Shown here: positions 10,226 through 19,061 of the stretch, one piece after another
Numbering within the stretch: position 1 is the first letter of the stretch
Layout of the letters: each line of letters begins with the position of its first letter
Assembly (NCBI RefSeq): GCF_022549775.1
Contig: NZ_JAKZGP010000028.1
Location: 1 to 59,478, forward strand
Direction of reading: 5' to 3'
Origin: Belliella filtrata
Lineage (GTDB): Bacteria; Bacteroidota; Bacteroidia; Cytophagales; Cyclobacteriaceae
DNA: 59,478 nt
Notes under the pieces: model-generated
The model's input: the letters and a program-made list of their open reading frames with translations, nothing else
Databases searched by the model: none
What the model was told of the DNA's origin: nothing
Program-made: the position numbers and the translations under genes

Positions 10226-12100
10226 ATGAAAAAAATACTTAACTATGTATTCTTGATGGTGGGAATTTGTCTCGGCTGCTTCGCATGTGACAGAAATACG
10301 ATTGAATCAAAAGCTGTAATGGAAGAAAATAAAAAAATTGTTGTTTATCAGGTTTTTACGAGACTTTTTGGAAACACTAACTCAACAAACAAGCCATGGG
10401 GCACGATGGAGGAAAATGGAATTGGTAAATTTTCTGATTTTACCGATCTGGCATTACAAGAAATTAAGGATCTGGGAGTGACACATATCTGGTTTACAGG
10501 AATACCGCATCATGCTGTAATCAGGGATTATACTTCCTATGGAATCTCCAATGATGATCCAGATGTGGTCAAAGGAAGAGCTGGCTCACCATATGCAGTG
10601 AAAGATTATTATCAAGTAAACCCAGACCTTGCTGATAACCCCGCAAAACGAATGGAGGAGTTTGAAGCTTTGATCAAAAGAACTCATCAAAATGGCCTCA
10701 AACTTATCATAGACATAGTTCCAAATCATATTGCAAGGAACTATGAAGGGAAAAACAATCCAGAAGGTATTTTTGACTTTGGTGCTCAAGATGACACTTC
10801 AGTTGAATACTCGAAAAACAACAACTTCTATTATATCCTAGGAGAATCTTTTAAGGTACCAAAACCAAATAATGAATACAAACCACTTGGCGGTGAAGAA
10901 CATCCTCTGTCAGATGGTTCCTTTGATGAAAATCCGGCCAAGTGGACAGGAAATGGGTCTAGAAAATCACAACCAGACTTCAATGACTGGTATGAGACGG
11001 TGAAGATAAACTATGGTATCAAACCCGATGGCAGCAAAGACTTTCCCGAACTCCAACCACACTTTATGGAAGCAGACTATAAGGAACACCATGATTTTTG
11101 GCAAGATAAAGATGTACCAGATTCATGGAAAAAATTCAAAGATATTGCCTTGTTTTGGATAAAAAAAGGTGTGGATGGGTTCAGGTTTGACATGGCTGAA
11201 ATGGTACCAGTGGAGTTTTGGAGCTATATGAACTCTGCCATTAAAATGGAAAAATCTGATGCTTTTCTACTTGCTGAGATATACAATCCAAGAGAATACA
11301 GAAACTACATCCACTTAGGCAAAATGGACTATCTATATGACAAGGTAGAGCTATATGACACGTTGAAAAACATCATGCAAGGCAGAGGCTCTACTGATAA
11401 CTTGATCCAAATTCAACAGGGATTATCAGACATTGGTCAGCATATGCTACATTTTCTGGAAAATCATGACGAACAGAGAATAGCAAGTCCTGAATTTGTA
11501 GGTAGGGCAGAAATCGCCAAACCAGCTGCAGTGCTTTCAGCTACAATAGACCAAGCTCCAATGATGATCTACTTTGGTCAAGAAGTAGGCGAACCAGGAG
11601 CAGAAGAAGCTGGCTTTGGAAGTCCAAGTAGAACTTCAATCTTTGACTACATTGGAGTACCTCATCATCAACGGTGGATGAATAATGGAAAATTTGATGG
11701 AGGGCAACTTAGTGACGCTGAAAAGTCCCTTCGAGATTTCTATAAAAAGCTCCTCAACTTCACAATCTCGAGCCCAGCATTGGCTGGAAATTATGCAGAA
11801 ATCCATGCCTTCAATAGAGAAAACACAGAATGGTATAATGACAAAGTATTCTCTTATGTCAGGTGGTCACAAGATCAAAAACTCATCATCATCACCAATT
11901 TTGACAAAAATGATTCATTTGGCTTTGAGCTACAAATACCAGCTAGCATCATCACTGCTTGGAGTCTGAAAGATGGGGATTATGAATTAGAAGAAAAATT
12001 GTATGGAAATGTCAATGCTAAACTTTATGTTGACCAAGGTCAAGCAAAAGTCCGAGTAGATTTGGATCCTTTGGAGAGTTGGATATTACAGGTTAGATAA
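10226..12100 (+). CDS. Alpha-amylase family glycoside hydrolase (GH13), lipoprotein
   Basis: A 624-aa predicted alpha-glucan hydrolase or transglycosidase. The N-terminus is a signal peptide with a plausible lipobox (CFAC, Cys21), placing it on a membrane facing the periplasm or outside. GH13 motifs are in order: DIVPNH near residue 165, GFRFDMAEM near 323 (nucleophile Asp), LLAEIYNP near 351 (acid/base Glu) and LENHDEQR near 414. The C-terminal approximately 90 residues look like the usual beta-sandwich domain C. It stands alone, with no SusC/SusD neighbours in view, so substrate and pathway remain open. Confidence 0.93.
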   Translation: MKKILNYVFLMVGICLGCFACDRNTIESKAVMEENKKIVVYQVFTRLFGNTNSTNKPWGTMEENGIGKFSDFTDLALQEIKDLGVTHIWFTGIPHHAVIRDYTSYGISNDDPDVVKGRAGSPYAVKDYYQVNPDLADNPAKRMEEFEALIKRTHQNGLKLIIDIVPNHIARNYEGKNNPEGIFDFGAQDDTSVEYSKNNNFYYILGESFKVPKPNNEYKPLGGEEHPLSDGSFDENPAKWTGNGSRKSQPDFNDWYETVKINYGIKPDGSKDFPELQPHFMEADYKEHHDFWQDKDVPDSWKKFKDIALFWIKKGVDGFRFDMAEMVPVEFWSYMNSAIKMEKSDAFLLAEIYNPREYRNYIHLGKMDYLYDKVELYDTLKNIMQGRGSTDNLIQIQQGLSDIGQHMLHFLENHDEQRIASPEFVGRAEIAKPAAVLSATIDQAPMMIYFGQEVGEPGAEEAGFGSPSRTSIFDYIGVPHHQRWMNNGKFDGGQLSDAEKSLRDFYKKLLNFTISSPALAGNYAEIHAFNRENTEWYNDKVFSYVRWSQDQKLIIITNFDKNDSFGFELQIPASIITAWSLKDGDYELEEKLYGNVNAKLYVDQGQAKVRVDLDPLESWILQVR

Positions 12101-12139
12101 TTGATCTGGCTAAAGCCTTTAAGAGGATTATAGCTATGC

Positions 12140-12210
12140 TTTCCTCCAGCTAAAGCAGGAGGCAATCGAAGCTGCGATTCTTTTCAATTGGGATGTTGCA
12201 ATTGCCCACC
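12140..12210. repeat. Cluster of short palindromes in the spacer after the amylase gene
   Basis: Three near-palindromes follow each other: CCTCCAGCTAAAGCAGGAGG (12143-12162), AATCGAAGCTGCGATT (12164-12179) and CAATTG...CAATTG (12185-12204). The layout is similar to the dispersed element at 20065 and 38008, but the sequence differs. The rest of 12101-12365 shows no gene. Confidence 0.4.
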
Positions 12211-12365
12211 CTTAGAATTGAAAGTGAGGGGAGTGATTTAAGTTAGCTTTGCCTAAATCCTCAAAAACTGAGTTCTACTGATACAATTGACAGAAATATA
12301 TTGAACCTCTAAAAATACACTTTGTACTATTTTTCGTATCCTTTAAAATACAATGGAAGAGTTAA

Positions 12366-12634
12366 TTAACTAGATATAGAAAATTATTACTGTCAATAAA
12401 GACAGACTTCAAAAGAAGTCATTACAATAAAATTAATTGGAAAGGCAGAGCTATATGCATTTTAGGTGCCAGAGGAACAGGCAAGTCAACAATCCATTGG
12501 AATTTGAAATAAATGGCGAAAACAAAACTTTCGCACAGATAGCTGACATCCCAAATTCCTACATTGCAGCAGATGAAATGCTCTATGGAATAGGAAACAA
12601 AATCCCTCTTTACCTTTTCGGTTTCTTATATTAA
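12366..12634 (+). pseudogene. Frameshifted remnant of a P-loop NTPase gene
   Basis: One frame (12366-12509) reads ...NWKGRAICILGARGTGKST..., a textbook Walker A motif GxxxxGKS after a hydrophobic strand, then stops. A second frame carries on directly downstream (...NGENKTFAQIADIPNSYIAADEML...) and stops at 12634, right before an intrinsic terminator. Joining them needs one frameshift near 12485-12510. No Walker B or further domain remains, so this is either a decayed gene or a tiny truncated NTPase. The family beyond P-loop NTPase cannot be named. Confidence 0.55.
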
Positions 12635-12667
12635 AAAAGCTCCAACTTTCCAGCTGGAGCTTTTTAC
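12632..12667. terminator. Bidirectional terminator before dnaN 3' end
   Basis: AAAAAGCTCCA ... TGGAGCTTTTT around 12634-12665 forms an AT-flanked hairpin usable in both directions. It closes the P-loop remnant (+) and lies beyond the dnaN stop (-). Confidence 0.8.
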
Positions 12668-12740
12668 TATAAGCCATCATTTGGCTTTTAAATATCTACA
12701 AATATCGATTCTGCAACAGCAGAATAATATCCATCAATTT

Positions 12741-13865
12741 TTATACATAATTATTCAACATCACTGGCATCACCAACATCAAGATATCTTCATTTTCTGA
12801 CTTGTCAGAAGGAACGATCAGGCCGGCTCTATTTGGAGCGGAGAATTGGAGTGTTACTTCTTTAGAAGAAATGTTATTCAACATTTCAACCAAGAACTTC
12901 GCATTGAATCCGATTTCGATATCTTCTCCATCATGCTCACATGATAACCTTTCATTGGCTTCATTTGAGAAATCAAGATCTTCAGCTGAAATCTGCAATT
13001 CACTCCCAGAAAGCTTGAGTCTAACTTGATGGGTAGTTTTATTGGCATAGATCGCAATCCTTCTCAATGAACTCAAGAACTCAACCCTATCAATAGTCAT
13101 GTGATTAGGATTATCTACAGGAATTACATTTTCATAATCTGGGTACCTCTCATCAATCAACCTACAGATCATTTTGATACTTCCGAAATTGAAATAAGCG
13201 TTGGAGCTATTGAATTCTACTGTGACCGGTATATTCTCAGAAGGAAGTGTAGACTTGAGTAAGTTCAGTGCTTTTCTGGGTATGATGATACTTGCTGCAT
13301 CAGCTGAAGCTACATCGATTCTTCTATACCTGATCAATCTGTGTCCATCTGTAGCCACAAAGGTGGTGTTGGTACTGCTCAAGTTAATGTAAACACCAGT
13401 CATTGCAGGTCTTAGTTCATCATTGCTTGTTGCGAATATCGTGTTACTTATGGCGCTACTAAGCACCTCTGTAGACATGTCTACAGCTGAAGCATTGGTG
13501 ACTGGAGCAATTCTAGGGAAATCTGTCGCATTCTCTCCTGCCAGTTTGTATCTTCCATTGTCAGAGCTGATTTCTATACTATAGGTCTCATGATCAATGC
13601 TGAAAGTAACTGGTTGTTCAGGAAGGTTTTTCAATGTTTCGATCAAAATCTTTGCTGGAACAGCAATATTCCCATCTTCTTTGGCTTCCACATCTATCTC
13701 AGTCATCATAGAAGTCTGAAGATCAGATGCTGTTACTGACAATTTCCCTTCTTTTATTTCAAAAAGGAAGTTCTCCAAAATTGGCACTACTGGATTGGTG
13801 GTCACCACTCCATTGATTGCCGAAAGCTGCTTCAAAAGCGCAGAAGAAGAAACAATAAATTTCAT
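12741..13865 (-). CDS. dnaN: DNA polymerase III sliding clamp (beta subunit)
   Basis: The beta clamp encircles DNA and tethers polymerase III. The 374-aa length matches the usual 360-375. The N-terminus MKFIVSSSALLKQLSAINGVV and the C-terminus ...LMLVMPVMLNNYV are characteristic; the C-terminal strand forms part of the client-binding pocket. Three clamp domains of about 120 residues fit the length. It is a single minus-strand gene downstream of, but not coupled to, the gld operon. No dnaA neighbour is present, which is common in Bacteroidota. Confidence 0.96.
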   Translation of the reverse strand: MKFIVSSSALLKQLSAINGVVTTNPVVPILENFLFEIKEGKLSVTASDLQTSMMTEIDVEAKEDGNIAVPAKILIETLKNLPEQPVTFSIDHETYSIEISSDNGRYKLAGENATDFPRIAPVTNASAVDMSTEVLSSAISNTIFATSNDELRPAMTGVYINLSSTNTTFVATDGHRLIRYRRIDVASADAASIIIPRKALNLLKSTLPSENIPVTVEFNSSNAYFNFGSIKMICRLIDERYPDYENVIPVDNPNHMTIDRVEFLSSLRRIAIYANKTTHQVRLKLSGSELQISAEDLDFSNEANERLSCEHDGEDIEIGFNAKFLVEMLNNISSKEVTLQFSAPNRAGLIVPSDKSENEDILMLVMPVMLNNYV

Positions 13866-13979
13866 ATCGATTAGGCTTATTTAATGTCGAAATATTATAA
13901 CAGGGTAAATTTATAAATAAAATTATAAACACAGCCAAGCTAATGGATATTCATCGAAAAAAATCAATCCCCAAGAAAA

Positions 13980-15656
13980 TTAATTCTTGTATTGCTTACC
14001 CCTAATAGTCAACCAGACAAAAGCAATTATCCCCAATAACACTACTGGAAGAATCACATTTACGGCTTGCCAAAAGGCCTTTTCTTCTCGAACCTTTACC
14101 CTATTCAATGGCCTGATCTGGAACTGTTTGGTGCGAGTACGAATAATACCCTCGGGCTCTGTCAGGTAACGTACAATGTTTTGCAACAAAAGCCTATTGG
14201 CATAATTGGACTCACTGTAAGGGTCTATCCCTATAGGTAAAGGCTCTCCAGATACAGGGTCTTGTGAACTTTCAAACAAGCTGCCCGTACCTCCGACGAT
14301 TAATCTACCTTGAGTACCTTCCTCTTTAAATTTAGCATTATCATAGCCATCTGGCAAAAATCTATTCTTGAACAATGAAGTGAACCTGCCTTCCAAAAGG
14401 TAAAGAAGAGGGAGGTTTTGTAGGGAAAAATCTTCCACCACAGGATCATTTTCCATATCTTGAAATGCTACACGAACAGGTGTAGCCAATTTTCTACTGA
14501 AATCTGACCCAAAAATTAAAGGAGTTTTCTTCACTCCATCAGCTTTAACTGTATCCAAAGTAGAAGTGAACTTAAACATTACCTGATCTAAACCTTTTGT
14601 GATAGGGTGACTAGCCATCCTACCTGCTGAAACATAAAAAGGCCAAGGTAATGGGATCAACTGTCCCTGATCTCCAAAATTCCCCGCCATCACTGGGTGA
14701 TATCCAAAACTTAGGTCTTGTATAAAGTCTCTATTGACACGAACTCCATACCTGAACAGAAGCTGATCAAGACCATGATCTAAGGGCATGGCAAGTGTCC
14801 CCTCTCCACCAGCTTGATCCAGATCTAAGGCTAAAGCATTGGGTAAAACAATGAGATTGCCACCTCGCATGAGGTATTGGTCGATTAGATATAATTCTTT
14901 TTCCTGAAAAGCATCTCTCGGACTTGAGATGATCAATACATCGAATGGATCCAAATCTTCTACCTGCTTGGCTTGTTCAATTGGAATTTTGAAAACTTCA
15001 TAATCCTCCACCAATGCCTCTACTACTCCAAAACCATCATCCTCATCCAACTCTCCATGCCCCATAATCATGCCTACGCTGTAAGATTGTTTACTTACTA
15101 GTTTTCGAATAGCATTGATCAATTCAAACTCAAGATTTTCTATAGAAAAATTCAATTTCTGATCTGCATTCATTTCACGCTCGCCTCGCAGGAGTAAGGT
15201 ACCTACTTCATAAGTTGAATCTTTGATCACTACTCCAGGGAAAATTAAGCGGCTTCTTTGCGCCCCTTCCTCATTGACAAACAAATTTGTAGGTTGAATA
15301 CCGTATCCTGCCAGCCCCACAACATAATCATCCCTCTCCTCTGCTGGCAGACTTAAGGGATCTAAATAATAAAAGCTAATCCTATGATTACTGTAAGCAT
15401 TGAATGTTCTTACGGTCTGCTCTATAGCCCGCTGAAGCCTCCTCATTCCTCCAGGCAAATCCCCCATCAGCAATATTTCAACTTCCAAAGGCTCAGGCAG
15501 GTCTTGTAAAACTTCTACACTTGCAGGATGAAGAGAGAAGCGTTTTTCTTCAGTCAGGTCAATTCTAAAGTCCAACAGCCTTAAGACCACTTGCACAAGT
15601 AAGATCAAAACTATTATTCCTAATACAGGCCTCGATATGGACATCCACTTTTTCAT
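13980..15656 (-). CDS. gldG: Gliding-associated ABC transporter substrate-binding protein GldG
   Basis: A 558-aa membrane-anchored component of the GldA/GldF/GldG ABC transporter linked to gliding motility in Bacteroidota. There is an N-terminal membrane segment (about residues 10-28), then LDFRIDLTEEKRFSLHPAS, the typical start of the periplasmic domain shared with ABC-2 auxiliary proteins. A second membrane segment lies near residues 532-550, just before the end. The start overlaps the gldF stop by 4 bp, so the two are translationally coupled. The transported substrate is not known. Confidence 0.93.
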   Translation of the reverse strand: MKKWMSISRPVLGIIVLILLVQVVLRLLDFRIDLTEEKRFSLHPASVEVLQDLPEPLEVEILLMGDLPGGMRRLQRAIEQTVRTFNAYSNHRISFYYLDPLSLPAEERDDYVVGLAGYGIQPTNLFVNEEGAQRSRLIFPGVVIKDSTYEVGTLLLRGEREMNADQKLNFSIENLEFELINAIRKLVSKQSYSVGMIMGHGELDEDDGFGVVEALVEDYEVFKIPIEQAKQVEDLDPFDVLIISSPRDAFQEKELYLIDQYLMRGGNLIVLPNALALDLDQAGGEGTLAMPLDHGLDQLLFRYGVRVNRDFIQDLSFGYHPVMAGNFGDQGQLIPLPWPFYVSAGRMASHPITKGLDQVMFKFTSTLDTVKADGVKKTPLIFGSDFSRKLATPVRVAFQDMENDPVVEDFSLQNLPLLYLLEGRFTSLFKNRFLPDGYDNAKFKEEGTQGRLIVGGTGSLFESSQDPVSGEPLPIGIDPYSESNYANRLLLQNIVRYLTEPEGIIRTRTKQFQIRPLNRVKVREEKAFWQAVNVILPVVLLGIIAFVWLTIRGKQYKN

Positions 15657-16375
15657 TTTCTCCTAATTCCGATCATTGTAAAGCCCAACATCAAAATAAT
15701 AATGGATAAAAAGTAGGCTACATTTTCAGCCACAATTACCCCTCTACTCATACTTTCAAAATGGAAACTCAAACTTAACTCTTCAAGAAAAAGTGCGAAA
15801 TGGCTCATCACTTGGAGTTGAACTAAAGCTGTCAATCCGAAATAAAGTAAGAAACTCAAAAACACGCCCCCAATAAAGGCAACCATTTGAAAACTGGTCC
15901 ATGAGCTGCAAAACAGCCCAATAGCTGCAAAAACAGCTCCCATCAAAAGCAACCCTATCCAAGACCCAAAAAAGCCTGCGTGATCAATATTCCCCACGGG
16001 ATCGCCAAGCTGCACAATACTGAAATAATACACCAAAGTAGGCAGCAAAGCGATGATGATCAATGTCAATGCAGAGAGATATTTTGCCATCACAATCTGG
16101 AGTGTCCCCAAGGGAGAAGTTCGCAAAAGTTCCCATGTTCCAGAGCGTCTTTCTTCAGCGATCATCTTCATCGTAATCGCTGGAATCAAAAAAGTAAATA
16201 CATATGGAGTAAAAAGAAACATGGTTTCCAAATCAGCAAAACCGTAGTTTAACACGGAAGAATCCGGGAATACCCAAACTATCAAGCCTAATGAAATCAG
16301 GAACACAGCCAAAATCAGAAAGCCCGAAAGGTTTCCAAAAAAAGCATTGATCTCTTTCCAATATAATGCGCGCAT
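15653..16375 (-). CDS. gldF: Gliding-associated ABC transporter permease GldF
   Basis: A 240-aa ABC-2 type permease with about six membrane helices (first at residues 15-36, last at about 217-236). MIAEERRSGTWELLRTSPLG is the diagnostic ABC-2 cytoplasmic motif. It sits between gldA, which ends 1 bp upstream, and gldG, which overlaps by 4 bp. The three products should form one inner-membrane exporter. Confidence 0.94.
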   Translation of the reverse strand: MRALYWKEINAFFGNLSGFLILAVFLISLGLIVWVFPDSSVLNYGFADLETMFLFTPYVFTFLIPAITMKMIAEERRSGTWELLRTSPLGTLQIVMAKYLSALTLIIIALLPTLVYYFSIVQLGDPVGNIDHAGFFGSWIGLLLMGAVFAAIGLFCSSWTSFQMVAFIGGVFLSFLLYFGLTALVQLQVMSHFALFLEELSLSFHFESMSRGVIVAENVAYFLSIIILMLGFTMIGIRRK

Positions 16376-17287
16376 CTATTTGTCCTGTGTGAGTTGTTGG
16401 AATATGGCTTCCAAATTCTGTTCTTTTTGTTGAATACTTACCAAGTTTAGTCCCTTTTGATCAATCAAATTCAATAAGGATTTTCTACTTGACTGAATGT
16501 CTTCCACTTGTAAGAGTACAATATTCTTTGCTATATTAGGATATGAAACTTTGCCTATGTCTGTGAACCATGAAAGCTCTATATCTTCCTCTGTCTCTAG
16601 TAAAAGCACCTTCTGTTGGCTCAACGACTTCAGGTTTGACAAATTATCAGAAGCGACTATTTTTCCTTTGTTGATAATAACCACTTGATCACAGATAGCT
16701 TCTACTTCCTGCATAACATGAGTACTCAAAATCATTGTTTTATCCTGGGAAACCTGCTTGATCAGCGCCCTGATTTCCACCAATTGATTTGGGTCTAACC
16801 CAGTTGTTGGTTCATCCAAGATGATTACTTCTGGATCATGGATCAATGCTTTGGCTAGTCCCACACGCTGTCTGTAGCCCTTTGACAATTGGCCAATTTT
16901 CTTGTGAACTTCGACTTCTAAGCCACACATTGCTACCAACTCCTCGACCCTCTGCTTGGTGAAGTCACGCTTCATGCCATACATGCCGGCCACAAACCCC
17001 AAAAACTCCCTCACATACATGTCTAAGTAAAGTGGGTTATGTTCGGGCAAATACCCTATAAGTTTTGACACTTTGTTGGGAAATTTGAGTACCGAGACCC
17101 CATTGACCAATACATCCCCAGCATCTGGCAAAAGGAATCCTGTGGCGATTTTCATGGTAGTGGATTTCCCTGCTCCATTAGGCCCCAAAAAACCCAAGAC
17201 CTGCCCCTTTTCAGCTTCAAAGGAAACTTGATCCAGGGCTTTTTGATTTGCATAGGTTTTTGTCAGGTTCTGAACTTGGAGTGACAT
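16376..17287 (-). CDS. gldA: Gliding-associated ABC transporter ATP-binding protein GldA
   Basis: A 303-aa cytoplasmic ATPase that powers GldF/GldG. Walker A GPNGAGKST is near residue 34, the signature is LSKGYRQR near 134, Walker B VIILDEP near 154 and the H-loop STHVMQE near 190. The C-terminal approximately 80 residues form the extra domain common to ABC-2 drug/gliding ATPases. It is the first gene of gldA-gldF-gldG. A 290-bp non-coding leader follows upstream, before the terminator at 17527. Confidence 0.93.
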   Translation of the reverse strand: MSLQVQNLTKTYANQKALDQVSFEAEKGQVLGFLGPNGAGKSTTMKIATGFLLPDAGDVLVNGVSVLKFPNKVSKLIGYLPEHNPLYLDMYVREFLGFVAGMYGMKRDFTKQRVEELVAMCGLEVEVHKKIGQLSKGYRQRVGLAKALIHDPEVIILDEPTTGLDPNQLVEIRALIKQVSQDKTMILSTHVMQEVEAICDQVVIINKGKIVASDNLSNLKSLSQQKVLLLETEEDIELSWFTDIGKVSYPNIAKNIVLLQVEDIQSSRKSLLNLIDQKGLNLVSIQQKEQNLEAIFQQLTQDK

Positions 17288-17526
17288 GAGTTTTGCTTAG
17301 GAAATTATGAAGCGAAGTTAAGGAGATGTTAGGAACTAGCAAAATAGAAAAAAATGTACATGCAGACCGTCCTTAACACCAAAAATCAGCCGACCTTTCA
17401 GGTTTTTATTGTCGAGAATACGTAACAACTACATTTTGACAAGAAACTGCTGTACTATATAGAACAAAAAGGGTGTACAAAATAAATCTCATGTATTTTA
17501 AAATTAGGTTCAAAAATCATAAAAAA

Positions 17527-17552
17527 CATACCGTACCACTCAGTACGGTATG
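17527..17552 (-). terminator. Intrinsic terminator of the small peptide gene
   Basis: A perfect 10-bp stem CATACCGTAC / GTACGGTATG with a 6-nt loop, followed on the minus strand by six T (17526-17521). It lies 18 bp past the stop of the degenerate peptide gene, which supports that locus having been a real transcription unit. Confidence 0.85.
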
Positions 17553-17569
17553 GGTAAAAATTAAGAAAA

Positions 17570-17779
17570 TTAATCCGCTTGCTCTACTTTTATACAAATT
17601 GTAAGATCAATATGGATAGTTTCACCATCACAAGTTTGATGAAATATTCAGTATGTACACAATCTGTCCCAAGAGCTTCTTCTTCTATAAGGTTAGCAAC
17701 CGCAGCATTTGGTGAACTAAAACAAAAAGCACCAAACATGCAAGTCATCAAAATTGACTTTTTAAAATTAATTTTTCAC
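17570..17779 (-). pseudogene. Small secreted Cys-containing peptide gene, apparently frameshifted twice
   Basis: Minus-strand reading gives KINFKKSILM TCMFGAFCFS SPNAAVA, a convincing signal peptide, followed by NLIEEEALGTDC VHTEYFI. In another frame it continues KTCDGETIHIDL TICIKVEQAD and stops at 17570. Both joins fall in A-runs: AAAAA at 17775-17771 after a GTG, and AAA at about 17639-17637. Uninterrupted it would be about 67 aa with four mature-region cysteines. A terminator follows. Without a frame change only a 52-aa ORF from ATG 17747 exists. There is a loose resemblance to NVEAL-type secreted peptides of Bacteroidota, not enough to name it. Confidence 0.55.
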
Positions 17780-17942
17780 AATCATTAATATAATAAAATT
17801 AAACAAATCTCTTCCAACCATTGACAGAGCTGAACTAAAAATCAAGCACTCTATTTAATTCGCATTGAAAGTAACATTTATCCCCCCCATAATATTTAGT
17901 TACAAAATTTTGCTTCAAAAGTATAACTTATTGATTTTCAGT

Positions 17943-18767
17943 TTATTTATTTCCCCTTATAAAAACTAACTCCACCAATTTCCTCAACCTCTCCCCTGCT
18001 ATTTTTGCCACCTCTACCACATCTTCATGTGCAAAAGCCTTATTGTCAACTGGTTCACACTCATTGGTTATCACTGATAGCGCCAATACTTTTATGTTCA
18101 TCTGTCGGGCAGCTATCACTTCTGGTACTGTACTCATCCCGACTGCATCTCCTCCTATTTTTCTATAATATTTTATCTCTGCTTTGGTTTCCAAACTTGG
18201 TCCAGTCACTCCGGTGTAAGTACCTTCTTTCAAATTGATTCCTAGGGTAAGCGCCTTTTCCTTGGCAAGATTCCTCCAAGTTAAATCATACGGTTCACTC
18301 ATGTCTGGAAACCTTACTCCGAAGCTCTCCGAATCTTTTCCTCTCAAGGCATTGGAAGGGAATTTATCAATATGGTCTGTAATCAGCATAAAGTCCCCAA
18401 CCCGATATGCCGGATTCAACCCTCCTGCAGCATTGGAAACGATTAATTTTTTCAAACCTATTAAGCTCAAAACCCTCAAAGGAAAAACCGTCTCTTCTAA
18501 TTCATACCCCTCATAATAATGAAACCTTCCATTCATCACCCAGAGCCATTTGTCCCCAACTTTTCCCAATATCAACTCACCAGAATGTCCCTCCACCGTA
18601 GAAACAGGGAAGTATGGAATCTGGCTATATGGAAGAGTAGTACAGTCTTGCAAAATCTCTACAAATCCTCCCAACCCTGAACCCAATATCACCAAAGTAT
18701 CGGCTTCTTGAATAGTTTGAGATTGAATATATGTTGCCGAAGCTTTTGCTTTATCTAAGTAATTCAT
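17943..18767 (-). CDS. Purine nucleoside phosphorylase I
   Basis: A trimeric-type (class I) PNP, cleaving inosine and guanosine with phosphate for purine salvage. The 274-aa length fits the family. Visible motifs are VILGSGLGGF (phosphate loop), NGRFHYYEGY, SNAAGGLNP, GPSLETKAE (the Glu that binds the 6-oxopurine) and GMSTVPEV. VITNECE holds the Asn equivalent to human Asn243, and AHEDV the His equivalent to human His257. All specificity residues therefore match a normal 6-oxopurine enzyme. It is followed upstream by a paralogue with altered residues. Confidence 0.93.
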   Translation of the reverse strand: MNYLDKAKASATYIQSQTIQEADTLVILGSGLGGFVEILQDCTTLPYSQIPYFPVSTVEGHSGELILGKVGDKWLWVMNGRFHYYEGYELEETVFPLRVLSLIGLKKLIVSNAAGGLNPAYRVGDFMLITDHIDKFPSNALRGKDSESFGVRFPDMSEPYDLTWRNLAKEKALTLGINLKEGTYTGVTGPSLETKAEIKYYRKIGGDAVGMSTVPEVIAARQMNIKVLALSVITNECEPVDNKAFAHEDVVEVAKIAGERLRKLVELVFIRGNK

Positions 18768-19061
18768 GGGTTTTGGTAATTGTAGTCCTGCTATCTGGAT
18801 TAGATTTTAGACTGTTTAGACCTTCCAGGTTTTCTATCAAATAGCGCAAGTGCTAAATAATTGGCTTTTTCCTAAATGCAGACCAAACTTGGAAGTTCTT
18901 ATCTTCCTAATTTAGTTGATTCTAGATTTAAATTTTGACTTAAGCACATACCCATGATAAATATAGAAGTTCAAGTCTTTACACTAAAACTTATTTCATT
19001 TTAGCTAAACAATATGTTTAGTACTTGTTACATTGTACAATGCAATGCCACGCTATACACT

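Noticed and set aside
12437-12634. Taking the 65-codon TTG-initiated ORF as an intact gene
   Set aside because: Its first 20 codons are out of frame with the Walker A sequence encoded by the same DNA; only the latter half makes sense as a continuation, so a frameshifted remnant is the better call.
17579-17788. 69-codon plus-strand ORF
   Set aside because: It is antisense to the signal-peptide reading on the minus strand, which has a terminator and better protein character.
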